A DNA stretch of 53,591 nucleotides from JAIXWP01 sp046309775 (GTDB lineage: Bacteria > Bacteroidota > Bacteroidia > Flavobacteriales_D > Sanyastnellaceae): NCBI GenBank assembly GCA_046309775.1, contig JBKCOM010000007.1:1-53591 (forward strand), in the 5' to 3' direction. Shown here in pieces: positions 43,354-51,229 of the stretch; the stretch's first letter is position 1; each line of letters starts with the position of its first letter. A program made the position numbers and the translations under genes. The notes beneath the pieces were generated by a model. It saw nothing but the letters and a program-made list of their open reading frames with translations. It was not told the origin of the DNA and did no database searches.

Positions 43354-44295
43354 TTATCCATTCAAGCGAGAAGCGAGATAAACCTGCTCCGTTTGCCCTT
43401 TTGTAGGATACCAACGTACTTTATCCAACACATTTAAAGTAGCAAAATCCATAATGGAAGAATAGCCACTGCGTGAATAAATACGCTCGGCTCCAGCAGT
43501 ATAAGCCATCAAATCTTCATCTGAAATCTGTGAGATAATACGTACTTTTTCATGAGTAATATCCTCCTGCGCATCAGGTTTGCCACTCACGATGAGTGCT
43601 GTTTCATTCTTTTTTTGAAAAAAATAAAATAGCATTTTCTCAAAATGTGACCTCGTAGGCTCAGGGCCGCTAATTATTGCCACATGATTATAAGAATCAT
43701 TTGCAACAGGCTTGTCTATGCCGCTGAAGCGAGAGAGAAAGCCTATGTAATGAGCGTTAGAAGGCACATTATGATGCGATAATTGTCCACCGAGCGAACG
43801 TTCGGTTTGTTCGATATCTGGTATCCATGTTTCATCAAAACGTTCGCACCATTGCCGAATATACTTATGTACCAATGAGCGCCCCAAGGACGGCACGATA
43901 GGCGCTGTTTGATGAGTAATAAAAATACTTTGGGTTGATTTGGAATAAAGGCCATATCTATTATCGCTGATTACCATATCAAATTTCCTCCACTTCAAAT
44001 GCTCTTCTAGCCATGCATTTTCTTTTGAAATAGTACTTAATATTCTTGGAATCTGACTTCCTACTTTTAACAAAAAAGGCAATTGATTGCTGTAATGAAT
44101 GCGATAGTCAGGAGGGTCTGGCAAATAATCCAAATCAGGAAAATGGGATTGTAAAAGTGCTTTCGAACGCCCATTGGATGCAAGCACTACTTCATCGCCA
44201 GCCTCTATGTGCTTTCTAATAATGGGAATGCAACGGGCAGCGTGACCAATGCCCCAGTCCAACGGAGCCACTAGTATTTTTCTCGATCCAGACAT
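43354..44295 (-). CDS. Glycosyltransferase-like (GT28/GT-B type) protein
   Basis: Protein of 313 residues from ATG 44295, preferred over an upstream in-frame start at 44334 because the family begins ILVAPLDWGIGHAARCIP, a GT-B N-terminal glycine-rich loop. DMVISDNRYGLYS, the ISGPEPTR loop, and the C-terminal RSGYSSIMDFA region resemble MurG-like and related GT-B enzymes that act on nucleotide sugars. The acceptor is unknown. It is a single gene divergent from trmB and convergent with the OmpA-like gene. The family is widely annotated in Bacteroidota only as glycosyltransferase. Confidence 0.8.
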   Translation of the reverse strand: MSGSRKILVAPLDWGIGHAARCIPIIRKHIEAGDEVVLASNGRSKALLQSHFPDLDYLPDPPDYRIHYSNQLPFLLKVGSQIPRILSTISKENAWLEEHLKWRKFDMVISDNRYGLYSKSTQSIFITHQTAPIVPSLGRSLVHKYIRQWCERFDETWIPDIEQTERSLGGQLSHHNVPSNAHYIGFLSRFSGIDKPVANDSYNHVAIISGPEPTRSHFEKMLFYFFQKKNETALIVSGKPDAQEDITHEKVRIISQISDEDLMAYTAGAERIYSRSGYSSIMDFATLNVLDKVRWYPTKGQTEQVYLASRLNG

Positions 44296-44359
44296 CGCTT
44301 GCGAATATCGACCAAAGAACTGAAAAATAATCAATGAATGAAATAAGTCGTCTTTACGG

Positions 44360-44367
44360 TAATTTTG
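44360..44367 (+). promoter_or_regulatory. Putative -7 element of trmB
   Basis: TAATTTTG, an exact TAnnTTTG, ends 8 nt before ATG 44376. It lies inside the longer reading frame that begins at 44334, which argues for the shorter start. Confidence 0.5.
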
Positions 44368-44375
44368 CGCTGTTT

Positions 44376-45062
44376 ATGGGAAAAGACAAGTTAAAAAAAT
44401 GGGCTGAGAATGAGACGTTCCCCAACGTCCATCAGCCGCCGCTGCACGATGTAATCAAACATGGCCTCACTTATATGAAAGGTGAATGGCGTGAAAAGGT
44501 ATTTCACAACGAAAATCCAATTGTATTGGAACTCGGCTGTGGCAAAGGAGAATATACCGTGGGCTTGGCCCGAAGATTTCCCGAAAAAAATTTCATAGGT
44601 ATTGACGTAAAAGGACACCGCTTTCATAAAGGCGCAAAGGAAGCCATACAAGAGAACCTACCGAACGTCGCTTTTCTGCGCACTCGAATTGAATTCATCG
44701 AAGCATATTTTGGAACAAATGAAGTAGATGAAATTTGGCTCACCTTCAGTGATCCACAACCGCTGGATTATGAGGGAAATCGCCGTATTACCTCGCCTTG
44801 GTACCTTGAAAAATATCGTAAATTTTTAAAGCGCGGTGCCTTGCTTCACATCAAACACGACAACCCCGGGGTTTATGAAAAAGCATTACAAGAGCTTCCT
44901 GCAGCGGGTTGTACGCTAGAGACACATAGTTTTGACGTGTACGGAGAATACTATCATCAGCAAACACCTGAGATGCAAGACATCCTCAACATTCGCACAT
45001 TCTACGAGCAAATGTGGATGAAAGAAAACAGAATCATTAAATACGTTCGCGTGCGCACATGA
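44376..45062 (+). CDS. trmB: tRNA (guanine-N7-)-methyltransferase
   Basis: Methylates G46 in the tRNA variable loop using S-adenosylmethionine. The protein is 228 residues from ATG 44376, which gives MGKDKLKKWAENETFPN, the usual family N-terminus. The SAM motif is LELGCGKGEYTVGLA, then GIDVKGHRF, and the catalytic segment WLTFSDPQP carries the key acidic residue. It overlaps tadA by 4 nt (ATGA), so the two tRNA-modification genes are co-translated. Confidence 0.96.
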   Translation: MGKDKLKKWAENETFPNVHQPPLHDVIKHGLTYMKGEWREKVFHNENPIVLELGCGKGEYTVGLARRFPEKNFIGIDVKGHRFHKGAKEAIQENLPNVAFLRTRIEFIEAYFGTNEVDEIWLTFSDPQPLDYEGNRRITSPWYLEKYRKFLKRGALLHIKHDNPGVYEKALQELPAAGCTLETHSFDVYGEYYHQQTPEMQDILNIRTFYEQMWMKENRIIKYVRVRT

Positions 45063-45523
45063 CACAAAAAGAAAAAGACGAACGCTATATGCGTTTGGCC
45101 ATCAAAGAAGCGTTGATTGCCGAAAGCCATGACGAAGTGCCCATTGGATGCGTGATTGTGTGTCAAGATAAAATCATTGCGCGCGGATATAATTTAGTTG
45201 AAAAATTGCATGACTTCACCGCTCATGCCGAAATGCAAGCCTTTACCGCCGCATCTGAATTTCTTGGCGGTAAATCCCTTCATGAATGTACGCTCTACGT
45301 AACACTCGAACCGTGCGTGATGTGCGCCGGAGCGGCTTATAATACGCGTATCGCCCGTATCGTATTTGGTGCCTACGACCAAAAGCGTGGTTTCAGCAAG
45401 TTTGGACACCACCAAGACAATCAGCAAGGCATCATTCACCCCAAGACTGAAGTCACCGCGGGAGTAATGGAAGCGGAGTGTGCCGCCCTTCTCACCTCTT
45501 TTTTTGAAAGAAAAAGAAAATAA
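45059..45523 (+). CDS. tadA: tRNA-specific adenosine deaminase (TadA-like nucleoside deaminase)
   Basis: Deaminates A34 of tRNA-Arg to inosine. Zinc and catalytic residues are in HAEMQAF (His, Glu) and PCVMCAGA (two Cys), with the FGAYDQKRG segment also diagnostic. The length is 154 residues. The start overlaps the trmB stop. The downstream 45524-45787 interval is non-coding and contains an inverted-repeat element. Confidence 0.94.
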   Translation: MTQKEKDERYMRLAIKEALIAESHDEVPIGCVIVCQDKIIARGYNLVEKLHDFTAHAEMQAFTAASEFLGGKSLHECTLYVTLEPCVMCAGAAYNTRIARIVFGAYDQKRGFSKFGHHQDNQQGIIHPKTEVTAGVMEAECAALLTSFFERKRK

Positions 45524-45540
45524 TCTTATACCGCTCCTAA

Positions 45541-45663
45541 GCATCTCATTCCGAGAAAATACTTATTCGTGCCGAAAATTCGCAGATTGCAATTCCATCT
45601 TATAGAAAATTCTGAAAATATTTAACATTTGGAATAAGACGCATTCATGTCGGAATGAAATGC
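45541..45663. repeat. Inverted-repeat element (about 123 bp) downstream of tadA
   Basis: GCATCTCATTCCGA (45541-45554) and TCGGAATGAAATGC (45650-45663) are 14-bp inverted repeats with one mismatch. Ten-base direct repeats of AAAATTCGCA lie near 45575 and just outside the right end, and a 6-bp stem AACCCT/AGGGTT (45688-45693 with 45704-45709) follows. There is no coding potential and no target-site duplication. It resembles a MITE-like relic or a structured RNA. Confidence 0.5.
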
Positions 45664-45787
45664 AAAATTCGCATTCTCAATAGCCAAAACCCTTGTGTTT
45701 ATTAGGGTTATACACATTTACTATCCAAACCTAAGCGAATGATTTACGTACCAAGGACAACACTTGATCACATAAATAATTTGCCTT

Positions 45788-46342
45788 ATGAGATACCTAT
45801 ACTTTATACTCGTGCAGTTTGTCGCAATGAGCGCATATGCACAACTGGATGTTCCCTCATGGTTGCTGCCAGATACTCTGGGCCAATATGTGGCTATAAA
45901 TGGGCAAATGATGTCGAGTAAGGACTCACTTGAAACCAATGGTTTTATTTCCATCATTAGACACGGCAAAGAAGATGATGTCTATCATTTCAGCACAGAA
46001 AAGAACGGCACCTTCATCATCTACCTTCCAGCCAATGGACACTATTCGGTGCGATTCGAGAAGAAAGGACACATCAGCAAAAGCATTGATGTTTTTACCG
46101 TGAATGTCCCTAAAAAAGCATGGAAAAATACCTTTGCAATAGAACTTGTAGCCTATATGGAGCCGCAACCAGTGGGCTTTGACGAGAGCATATCAAAGAT
46201 TCCATACAACATTGTCAAATACTCGCCCGAAATGAAGTTCTTCATTTTCGACGAAGAATTCGAAACCATCCGTCGCCAAGCGCTCGACAAAGAAATCCAA
46301 CGCTGCACCCAAGCCAAAGCCCTTGCAGGGGTGAAGTTTTAG
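45788..46342 (+). CDS. Hypothetical secreted protein
   Basis: Protein of 184 residues with a signal peptide (residues 1-19, ending AYAQ). The mature part begins LDVPSWLLPDTLGQYVAINGQMM and has a beta-rich section (GTFIIYLPANGHYSVRFEKKGHIS) resembling a carboxypeptidase-regulatory-like fold, then a charged helical tail. I recognise no family. ATG 45788 is preceded by ATAATTTG 4 nt upstream, one register off the consensus. The stop TAG forms the first base of a GAACGA repeat run. Confidence 0.7.
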   Translation: MRYLYFILVQFVAMSAYAQLDVPSWLLPDTLGQYVAINGQMMSSKDSLETNGFISIIRHGKEDDVYHFSTEKNGTFIIYLPANGHYSVRFEKKGHISKSIDVFTVNVPKKAWKNTFAIELVAYMEPQPVGFDESISKIPYNIVKYSPEMKFFIFDEEFETIRRQALDKEIQRCTQAKALAGVKF

Positions 46343-46440
46343 AACGAGAACGAGAACGAGAACGAGAACGGGAGTTTGGAATTTGGAGTTTAGAATTCCA
46401 AATTCTGAATTATACTTTACGAATTCTGAATTATTTTTAA
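46342..46440. repeat. GAACGA hexamer run plus GAATTC-type island, second family
   Basis: Four GAACGA hexamers and one GAACGG begin in the last base of the stop codon at 46342. They are followed by AAATTCTGAATT-like islands to about 46440. It is the same two-part layout as 18935-19037. The remaining interval 46441-46777 holds the elements listed separately and no gene. Confidence 0.85.
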
Positions 46441-46502
46441 TATCCTACCCATTCATGGGCAGGCTGGGGATAGGGAGACAAAAGAACATGGAAACAAGGA
46501 AA

Positions 46503-46636
46503 GTGTCGCTCAAAACTCCAATTTCCAATCTCCGTTGGGCGTTCCCCGCATACGCGGGGCCGGGCTTTTCGCTTCAATCTTTTTTTCGCTTCGCTTAAAA
46601 AAAGGATTTCCGCTTCAATCCCTAACGCAGCGACAC
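46503..46636. repeat. Structured intergenic element with terminal inverted repeats
   Basis: GTGTCGCT (46503-46510) and AGCGACAC (46629-46636) are 8-bp inverted ends. Inside are CGTTGGG (46533) and CCCTAACG (46620-46627), a hairpin CCCCGC-ATAC-GCGGGG (46544-46559), a T7...A7 hairpin (46580-46603) and two direct copies of CGCTTCAATC (46570-46579 and 46611-46620). I recall similar DNA between genes in other Bacteroidota, but cannot name it. It is probably an uncatalogued REP/MITE-like element or a structured RNA. Confidence 0.7.
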
Positions 46637-46644
46637 CACATTCG

Positions 46645-46737
46645 GAATTCTCAATTGACAATTCGCAATGAATAATTCAGAATCCCTTGTTCCCATGCTC
46701 CTTGTTCTTTCGTTCTTGTTCTCGTTCTTGTTTCCCT
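46645..46737. repeat. Inverted copy of the second hexamer family
   Basis: On the minus strand this reads GAACGAGAACAAGAACGA-like hexamers, then GGAACAAGGGATTCTGAATT and GAATTC-type islands, in the same order as 18935-19037. Together with 46342-46440 it makes an inverted pair around the structured element. Confidence 0.8.
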
Positions 46738-46777
46738 CTTCCACCCTATCTTCGCATGACATAACACCCCATCTCTG

Positions 46778-47323
46778 ATGTACGATATTTTTAAAGCGCT
46801 CCACATCATTTTTATTGTGACCTGGTTTGCTGGTTTGTTTTATATGTTTCGCCTCTTTGTCTATCACGTGGAAGTGGCGGCGAAGGCCGAACCTGATCGC
46901 AGTATACTATTGGCACAATTGCAATTGATGGAACGCCGCCTTTGGTATATCATCACTTGGCCTTCATGCATCCTCACGCTTTTCTTTGGCCCATCACTTA
47001 TTGTGATGAATCCCGATTTACTTGCCGAACCGTGGATGCATTTAAAATTATTTTTTATCCTTTGTCTTTTGATGTACCAAATATTCGGTCAGCGCGTGTA
47101 CAAAAGACTCGGCGAAAATCCATCTGCTTATCGCTCATTCTACTTGCGTTTGATGAATGAAGTGGGCACCTTGCTCCTCGTCGCTATCGTATTCCTCGTG
47201 GTGCTCAAAGACAGTGTATCTTGGATCTGGGGATCTGTAGGGCTTGTAGGCACCGGTTTCCTTCTCGCTTTCTTCGCCAAAATCTACAAAAGTCGCAGGG
47301 CCAAGAAGGGCGAACAAACATAA
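46778..47323 (+). CDS. hemJ: Protoporphyrinogen IX oxidase, HemJ type
   Basis: Membrane enzyme of 181 residues that oxidises protoporphyrinogen IX in haem synthesis. It has four to five hydrophobic helices and the HemJ fingerprint: a conserved histidine in ALHIIFIVTWFAGLFY (His9), LMERRLWYIITWPS, and the lysine/arginine-rich WMHLKLFF segment near residue 87. Length and sequence are typical of UPF0093 proteins. TATCTTCG at 46747-46754, one mismatch from TAnnTTTG, lies 23 nt upstream. The upstream DNA is a repeat-rich 435-bp interval. Confidence 0.94.
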   Translation: MYDIFKALHIIFIVTWFAGLFYMFRLFVYHVEVAAKAEPDRSILLAQLQLMERRLWYIITWPSCILTLFFGPSLIVMNPDLLAEPWMHLKLFFILCLLMYQIFGQRVYKRLGENPSAYRSFYLRLMNEVGTLLLVAIVFLVVLKDSVSWIWGSVGLVGTGFLLAFFAKIYKSRRAKKGEQT

Positions 47324-47356
47324 TTTTTTGTATTCGCCTGAAAGGCAAATCTGCCT

Positions 47357-47364
47357 TACCTTTG
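47357..47364 (+). promoter_or_regulatory. Putative -7 element of mgtE, next to a hairpin
   Basis: TACCTTTG is an exact TAnnTTTG, 39 nt before the mgtE ATG. AAGGCA-AATC-TGCCTT (47342-47357) is a 6-bp hairpin overlapping its start, possibly the hemJ terminator or an operator. Confidence 0.5.
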
Positions 47365-47403
47365 TGGGGATAATTTAAAATTCATGAGTAGTCCCGTTCC
47401 CTT

Positions 47404-48762
47404 ATGCAATGGAATCTTACCAAAGAGCTTCTTTCGGAGATTCGCGAATGGATTGCGGATGGCAAAGACACCGCACTTCTCGAAGTAACGAAAGATATAC
47501 ACCCCGCAGACATCGCTGAACTCATCAACGAACTGCGAAGGGAAGAGGCGGCCTATGTTTACAGACTTTTAGAAGAAGAACGCGCAGCCGAGGTAATGCT
47601 CGAGCTCGATGAAGACGTTCGTGAAAAACTCCTTTCGAGCCTTACCAGCCGTGAGATTGCTGACTTCGTTATCGACAACATCGACTCCGACGACGCGGCC
47701 GACGTAATCTCTGAGCTCCCCGAGGACAAGCAAGAGGAAGTAATTGCACTCCTTGAGGACGAAGAACAAGCCAGCGATATCATCGACCTTCTCACCTATG
47801 AAGAAGGTACCGCAGGCGCGCTCATGGGTAAGGAATTGGTAAAGGTAAATCTCAATTGGACCGTCGCACAAGCCATTCGCGAAATGCGACGACAAGCCGA
47901 ATACATTGACAATATCTACACTATCTATGTAGTAGACGACAAAGATGTTCTTCTCGGTACACTCAGCGTCAAGTCAATGATCTTCGCTAGCTCAAGCATG
48001 CGCACAATGATCAAAGAACTGGTGCGTGAGATGAAGGTTCGTAAAGTACTCGATACGGCCAGCGCTGAAGAAGTGGCCAATATCATGAAGAAATATGACA
48101 TGGTCGTTTTACCAGTCGTCAATGAAAGCGATGTATTGCTGGGAAGAATTACCATCGACGATATCGTAGACGTGATTCAAGAAGAAGCCGATAAAGACTA
48201 CCAGATGGCGAGTGGTATCTCCGAAGACGTTGAGTCGGGCGATAGCATCATGACGCTCACACGTGCGCGCTTGCCTTGGCTGTTGATAGGAATGATGGGA
48301 GGAATGATCAGCGCCAACATCATCGGCGTATTCGACATCACAGAAAATCCTCAAATGGCAGTGTTCATGCCCCTTATCGCAGCGATGGGTGGAAATGTGG
48401 GAGTACAATCTGCCGCACTTGTGGTAAAAGCCTTGGCCAATAAAAGCGCCCTCGACGAGACATTGGCTCAAAAACTAGCAAAAGAATTAGGCGTTGGTTT
48501 ATTCAATGGGTTGATATGTTCGCTCATCATCTTTGGCGTAAGCATGCTGTTTCATTTTGAATATCACCTCAGCCTTACCGCGTCTATCGCCCTTTTCAGC
48601 GTGATCATCTTCGCGAGTTTCTTCGGAACGTGGATACCTATGACCTTGCATCGATTTAAAATAGATCCTGCTTTGGCCACCGGACCATTCGTGACGACCC
48701 TCAACGATATCTTCGGTCTGATCATTTATTTCACCATCGGTCATTCGATTCTTTCGCTTTGA
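47404..48762 (+). CDS. mgtE: Magnesium transporter MgtE
   Basis: Mg2+-gated channel of 452 residues. It has an acidic N domain (about 20-125, with repeats such as IDSDDAADVISELPED), two CBS domains (about 130-260, MGKELVKVNLNWTVAQAIREMRRQ; ITIDDIVDVIQEEADKDYQ), a plug helix and a five-helix membrane domain (about 280-452) with GGNVGVQSAALVVKALA and the conserved DPALATGPFVTTLNDIFGL motif. All domains of the family are present. It starts an operon with the hydroxyacid dehydrogenase one base downstream. Confidence 0.96.
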   Translation: MQWNLTKELLSEIREWIADGKDTALLEVTKDIHPADIAELINELRREEAAYVYRLLEEERAAEVMLELDEDVREKLLSSLTSREIADFVIDNIDSDDAADVISELPEDKQEEVIALLEDEEQASDIIDLLTYEEGTAGALMGKELVKVNLNWTVAQAIREMRRQAEYIDNIYTIYVVDDKDVLLGTLSVKSMIFASSSMRTMIKELVREMKVRKVLDTASAEEVANIMKKYDMVVLPVVNESDVLLGRITIDDIVDVIQEEADKDYQMASGISEDVESGDSIMTLTRARLPWLLIGMMGGMISANIIGVFDITENPQMAVFMPLIAAMGGNVGVQSAALVVKALANKSALDETLAQKLAKELGVGLFNGLICSLIIFGVSMLFHFEYHLSLTASIALFSVIIFASFFGTWIPMTLHRFKIDPALATGPFVTTLNDIFGLIIYFTIGHSILSL

Positions 48763-48763
48763 T

Positions 48764-49693
48764 ATGAAAGTAATTTTCTTAGACAGTGTGCACCCCATCC
48801 TCGAGCAGCGTCTGACAGAGGCCGGTTATGAGTGCATTCATGATTATAAAACATCGGCAGACACTATCGCCTTGGTAGGCTTCACTGGCATCGTGATTCG
48901 TAGCCGTTTCAGGCTTTCCCGCGAGTTTTTATCGCGTTTTCCTTCACTCAAATGGATTGCACGCAGCGGCAGTGGACTTGAAAACATTGATTTAATCGCT
49001 TGCGAAGAATTGGGAATTAAAGTCTATAATTCACCCGAAGGGAATAGCACCGCAGTGGCAGAACACGCCATAGGTATGCTTTTGATGTTGTTCAACAAGC
49101 TGCGCATTGCTGATAGCGAAGTCCGCCAAGGACTGTGGCAGCGTGAAGCGAATCGCGGATTGGAATTAGAAGGAAAAACAGTAGGCATTATTGGCTATGG
49201 TGTGATGGGAAGTGCTTTCGCCAAACGCCTGTCTGGCTTCGGTTGCAGAGTGCTCGCTTACGACAAACACAAATCTAATTTCGGAAATGAGATCGTTCAA
49301 GAAGTGAGTTTGGACACGCTCAAAAAAGAAAGTGACATCGTGAGTTTGCACGTACCGCTTTTGGGGGATACCAAATATTTAGTTGATGCTCATTGGATTG
49401 CCTCATTCTCCAAACCATTCTACCTCATCAACACTAGCCGCGGAAAAGTAGCCGAAATTAAGGCCATTTTAGATGGATTAAAATCAAATAAAATCCTTGG
49501 AGCCTGTTTGGATGTATTGGAATACGAGGAAACCTCTTTTGAGAAAATAAATCTGAATACTCCTGAATTTAACGAATTAAAAGAATTAAATAATGTGATA
49601 TTCAGTCCGCACGTAGCAGGCTGGACAGTGGAGTCGTACGAAAAATTATCTTCTGTATTGGCGGACAAAATACTCGGGGAATCTCAAGTATAA
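48764..49693 (+). CDS. D-2-hydroxyacid dehydrogenase (phosphoglycerate dehydrogenase-like)
   Basis: NAD-dependent dehydrogenase of 309 residues. NAD site GIIGYGVMGSAFAKRL (about 142-157); substrate arginine in NTSRGKV (about 225), Glu in LEYEE, and catalytic His in SPHVAGWT (about 285) with the ARSGSGLENID segment are as in D-3-phosphoglycerate dehydrogenases without the ACT domain. It may be a serine-synthesis or a related hydroxyacid enzyme. It begins one base after the mgtE stop. Its last 48 nt overlap the convergent DUF2306 gene. Confidence 0.92.
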   Translation: MKVIFLDSVHPILEQRLTEAGYECIHDYKTSADTIALVGFTGIVIRSRFRLSREFLSRFPSLKWIARSGSGLENIDLIACEELGIKVYNSPEGNSTAVAEHAIGMLLMLFNKLRIADSEVRQGLWQREANRGLELEGKTVGIIGYGVMGSAFAKRLSGFGCRVLAYDKHKSNFGNEIVQEVSLDTLKKESDIVSLHVPLLGDTKYLVDAHWIASFSKPFYLINTSRGKVAEIKAILDGLKSNKILGACLDVLEYEETSFEKINLNTPEFNELKELNNVIFSPHVAGWTVESYEKLSSVLADKILGESQV

Positions 49694-50290
49694 CTCTGCA
49701 ATCAAGAGGTTCAATACCCAACCAAGCCATGCCACCATCCTGTACACATCCATCGGCGAAGGATGCCATATCTGCACGATTGTCCATTTCCAAGCCCTAA
49801 GTGTAACCGCAGAAAGCGTCAGGGCATAACTTCTAATCATCCATGCTCGGTGGGCTTCAAAGTTTTTATTTCTAGCTTCATCAAAAGCTTTCCAAGTCGA
49901 ATAAATCCAGAGAACTGCCAGTAGAAGAAAAGCCAATTGGGAGGAAAATCCCCCGTTGGCATGATACCCCATAATCAAACCGGAAGGCCCACTAAAAAAT
50001 AAAATCACCGAAACATACAGCACTCCGATGTTACGGTGTGCCCTAGGATATTTAATTCTGAATGCATTGCTGAACTGCGTGAAGCCTGCCAAAAGCGCAA
50101 ACATGCTCGTAAATACATGAGTAAAAAAAGCAGGCTCGTAATAAAAAAACTTGAGTTCCTCTTGCTTTAACAGTAAAAGTGCCACATCAGTGCGCCAAGG
50201 AATATACTGAAGAGTAATCTCCAGCATGAGGTAGCTGAAAAAAAGCAATAAAAGACTAGCGACCAAAAGCGTCGTAGTACTCCTTAGCAT
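49646..50290 (-). CDS. DUF2306-family membrane protein
   Basis: Inner-membrane protein of 214 residues with about six hydrophobic helices. It carries the family pattern of a conserved H in AHRNIG near residue 85-90, GLIMGYHANGG and EAHRAWMIRSYALTLSAVTLRAW. No function is known to me. Start ATG 50290 lies within the last codons of the YARHG gene (35-nt overlap), suggesting translational coupling. The gene overlaps the convergent dehydrogenase 3' end by 48 nt, so both C-termini are encoded on opposite strands of the same DNA. Confidence 0.88.
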   Translation of the reverse strand: MLRSTTTLLVASLLLLFFSYLMLEITLQYIPWRTDVALLLLKQEELKFFYYEPAFFTHVFTSMFALLAGFTQFSNAFRIKYPRAHRNIGVLYVSVILFFSGPSGLIMGYHANGGFSSQLAFLLLAVLWIYSTWKAFDEARNKNFEAHRAWMIRSYALTLSAVTLRAWKWTIVQIWHPSPMDVYRMVAWLGWVLNLLIAELYLRFPEYFVRQYRR

Positions 50291-51218
50291 AATCTTCATA
50301 GCGAAGAAGGATTTCTATATTCTTCAATTCTATATCTGTGAGACTTGCTGTAATATCAGTGGATATCGGAACATACCAATCAAACTCACCGAAAAAAGCA
50401 GTTAATGAGGGATATTCAAATGCATAGCCATGTCTCGCGTAAATAGAGTTGCGAATGATGAAAATATCTGCCTTCGTTAGATTTTCTACAAAAGATTTGT
50501 CTAATAATTCTATAGATGCATTTTTAGAATAAATCATTTCAGTCGTTGAAAGATACATTTCCTCTTCATAGAAAATATCCTTTTTTTCATCCTCATCATA
50601 GTAGGAAACACTATCCACCTTGAACTTCTTCCAATCAACATAAACAGTGGTATCGACAGGCTGGTTGATCGGGTCATATTTGAAAACCCTTTTCTTTAAA
50701 TTAAATCCGTCATCATAAGTATGTAACATTGCATTATTGGGAATCCAAAGACCTACGATATTATCCTTTTGGCTTGAAATAGAAAGTTGATATTCGCCAT
50801 TATAAGGACCTTTTGTCTGGTGCTTTAAATCAAAGAAATAGACCCCCGCCAACTCTTCATATTTTCCAGTTAAAGGATGCGACTGTCCACGATAAATGGA
50901 GCAGCCAAAAGCGCTATCAGCGCTTATTGAGTCAATTCGAATACAAATCATATCCCACTCTCCTTCTGAATTATCCGACCCCTTGGTAGTATCAGAAAAA
51001 GATAAATAACCAGTCCAATTGCCAATAAGATCTTCTTTTGAAGTGATAATAAGATTCTCATTTGCTAGCACTGGTTTGAGAAGTTTCAAAGCGGAGTCTC
51101 GCTTGGCTTTCATCATGTCTACCAATTGAGAGTCACTCTTACCCGTTGCGGTGGTACAACGTTGTAAAATAAATAGTGCAATTAAAATGCTGAAGCTCGC
51201 AATGATTACATTTTTCAT
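50256..51218 (-). CDS. YARHG-domain secreted protein
   Basis: Protein of 320 residues. The N-terminal signal ends near LFILQRC; the cysteine could be a lipidation site, but Arg precedes it, so this is weak. A beta-rich central part (about 60-170) describes a small enzyme-like or immunoglobulin fold I cannot name. A YARHG domain covers about 255-310, with NSIYARHGYAFEYPSL and FDWYVP. YARHG domains are extracellular and of unknown role. It is followed by DUF2306 and preceded by an alpha/beta hydrolase with 11 nt between, forming a probable three-gene operon. Confidence 0.87.
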   Translation of the reverse strand: MKNVIIASFSILIALFILQRCTTATGKSDSQLVDMMKAKRDSALKLLKPVLANENLIITSKEDLIGNWTGYLSFSDTTKGSDNSEGEWDMICIRIDSISADSAFGCSIYRGQSHPLTGKYEELAGVYFFDLKHQTKGPYNGEYQLSISSQKDNIVGLWIPNNAMLHTYDDGFNLKKRVFKYDPINQPVDTTVYVDWKKFKVDSVSYYDEDEKKDIFYEEEMYLSTTEMIYSKNASIELLDKSFVENLTKADIFIIRNSIYARHGYAFEYPSLTAFFGEFDWYVPISTDITASLTDIELKNIEILLRYEDYAKEYYDAFGR

Positions 51219-51229
51219 AGTCTAAGGTA

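Noticed and set aside
45524..45787. tRNA or small RNA gene
   Set aside because: I found no TPsiC (GGTTCGA) motif or cloverleaf; only imperfect inverted repeats remain.
46541..46560. CRISPR-like repeat (GTTCCCCGC hairpin)
   Set aside because: It resembles part of a type I-E repeat but occurs once, without spacers or cas genes.
46383..46598. Plus-strand frame in the repeat interval before hemJ
   Set aside because: It is composed of repeat-derived residues with no family similarity; the DNA is palindromic and non-coding in character.
46533..46627. Integron attC site (GTTGGGC and CCCTAAC)
   Set aside because: The boxes occur in the order GTT...AAC, the reverse of attC, the R'' box is imperfect, and there is no integrase or cassette array.
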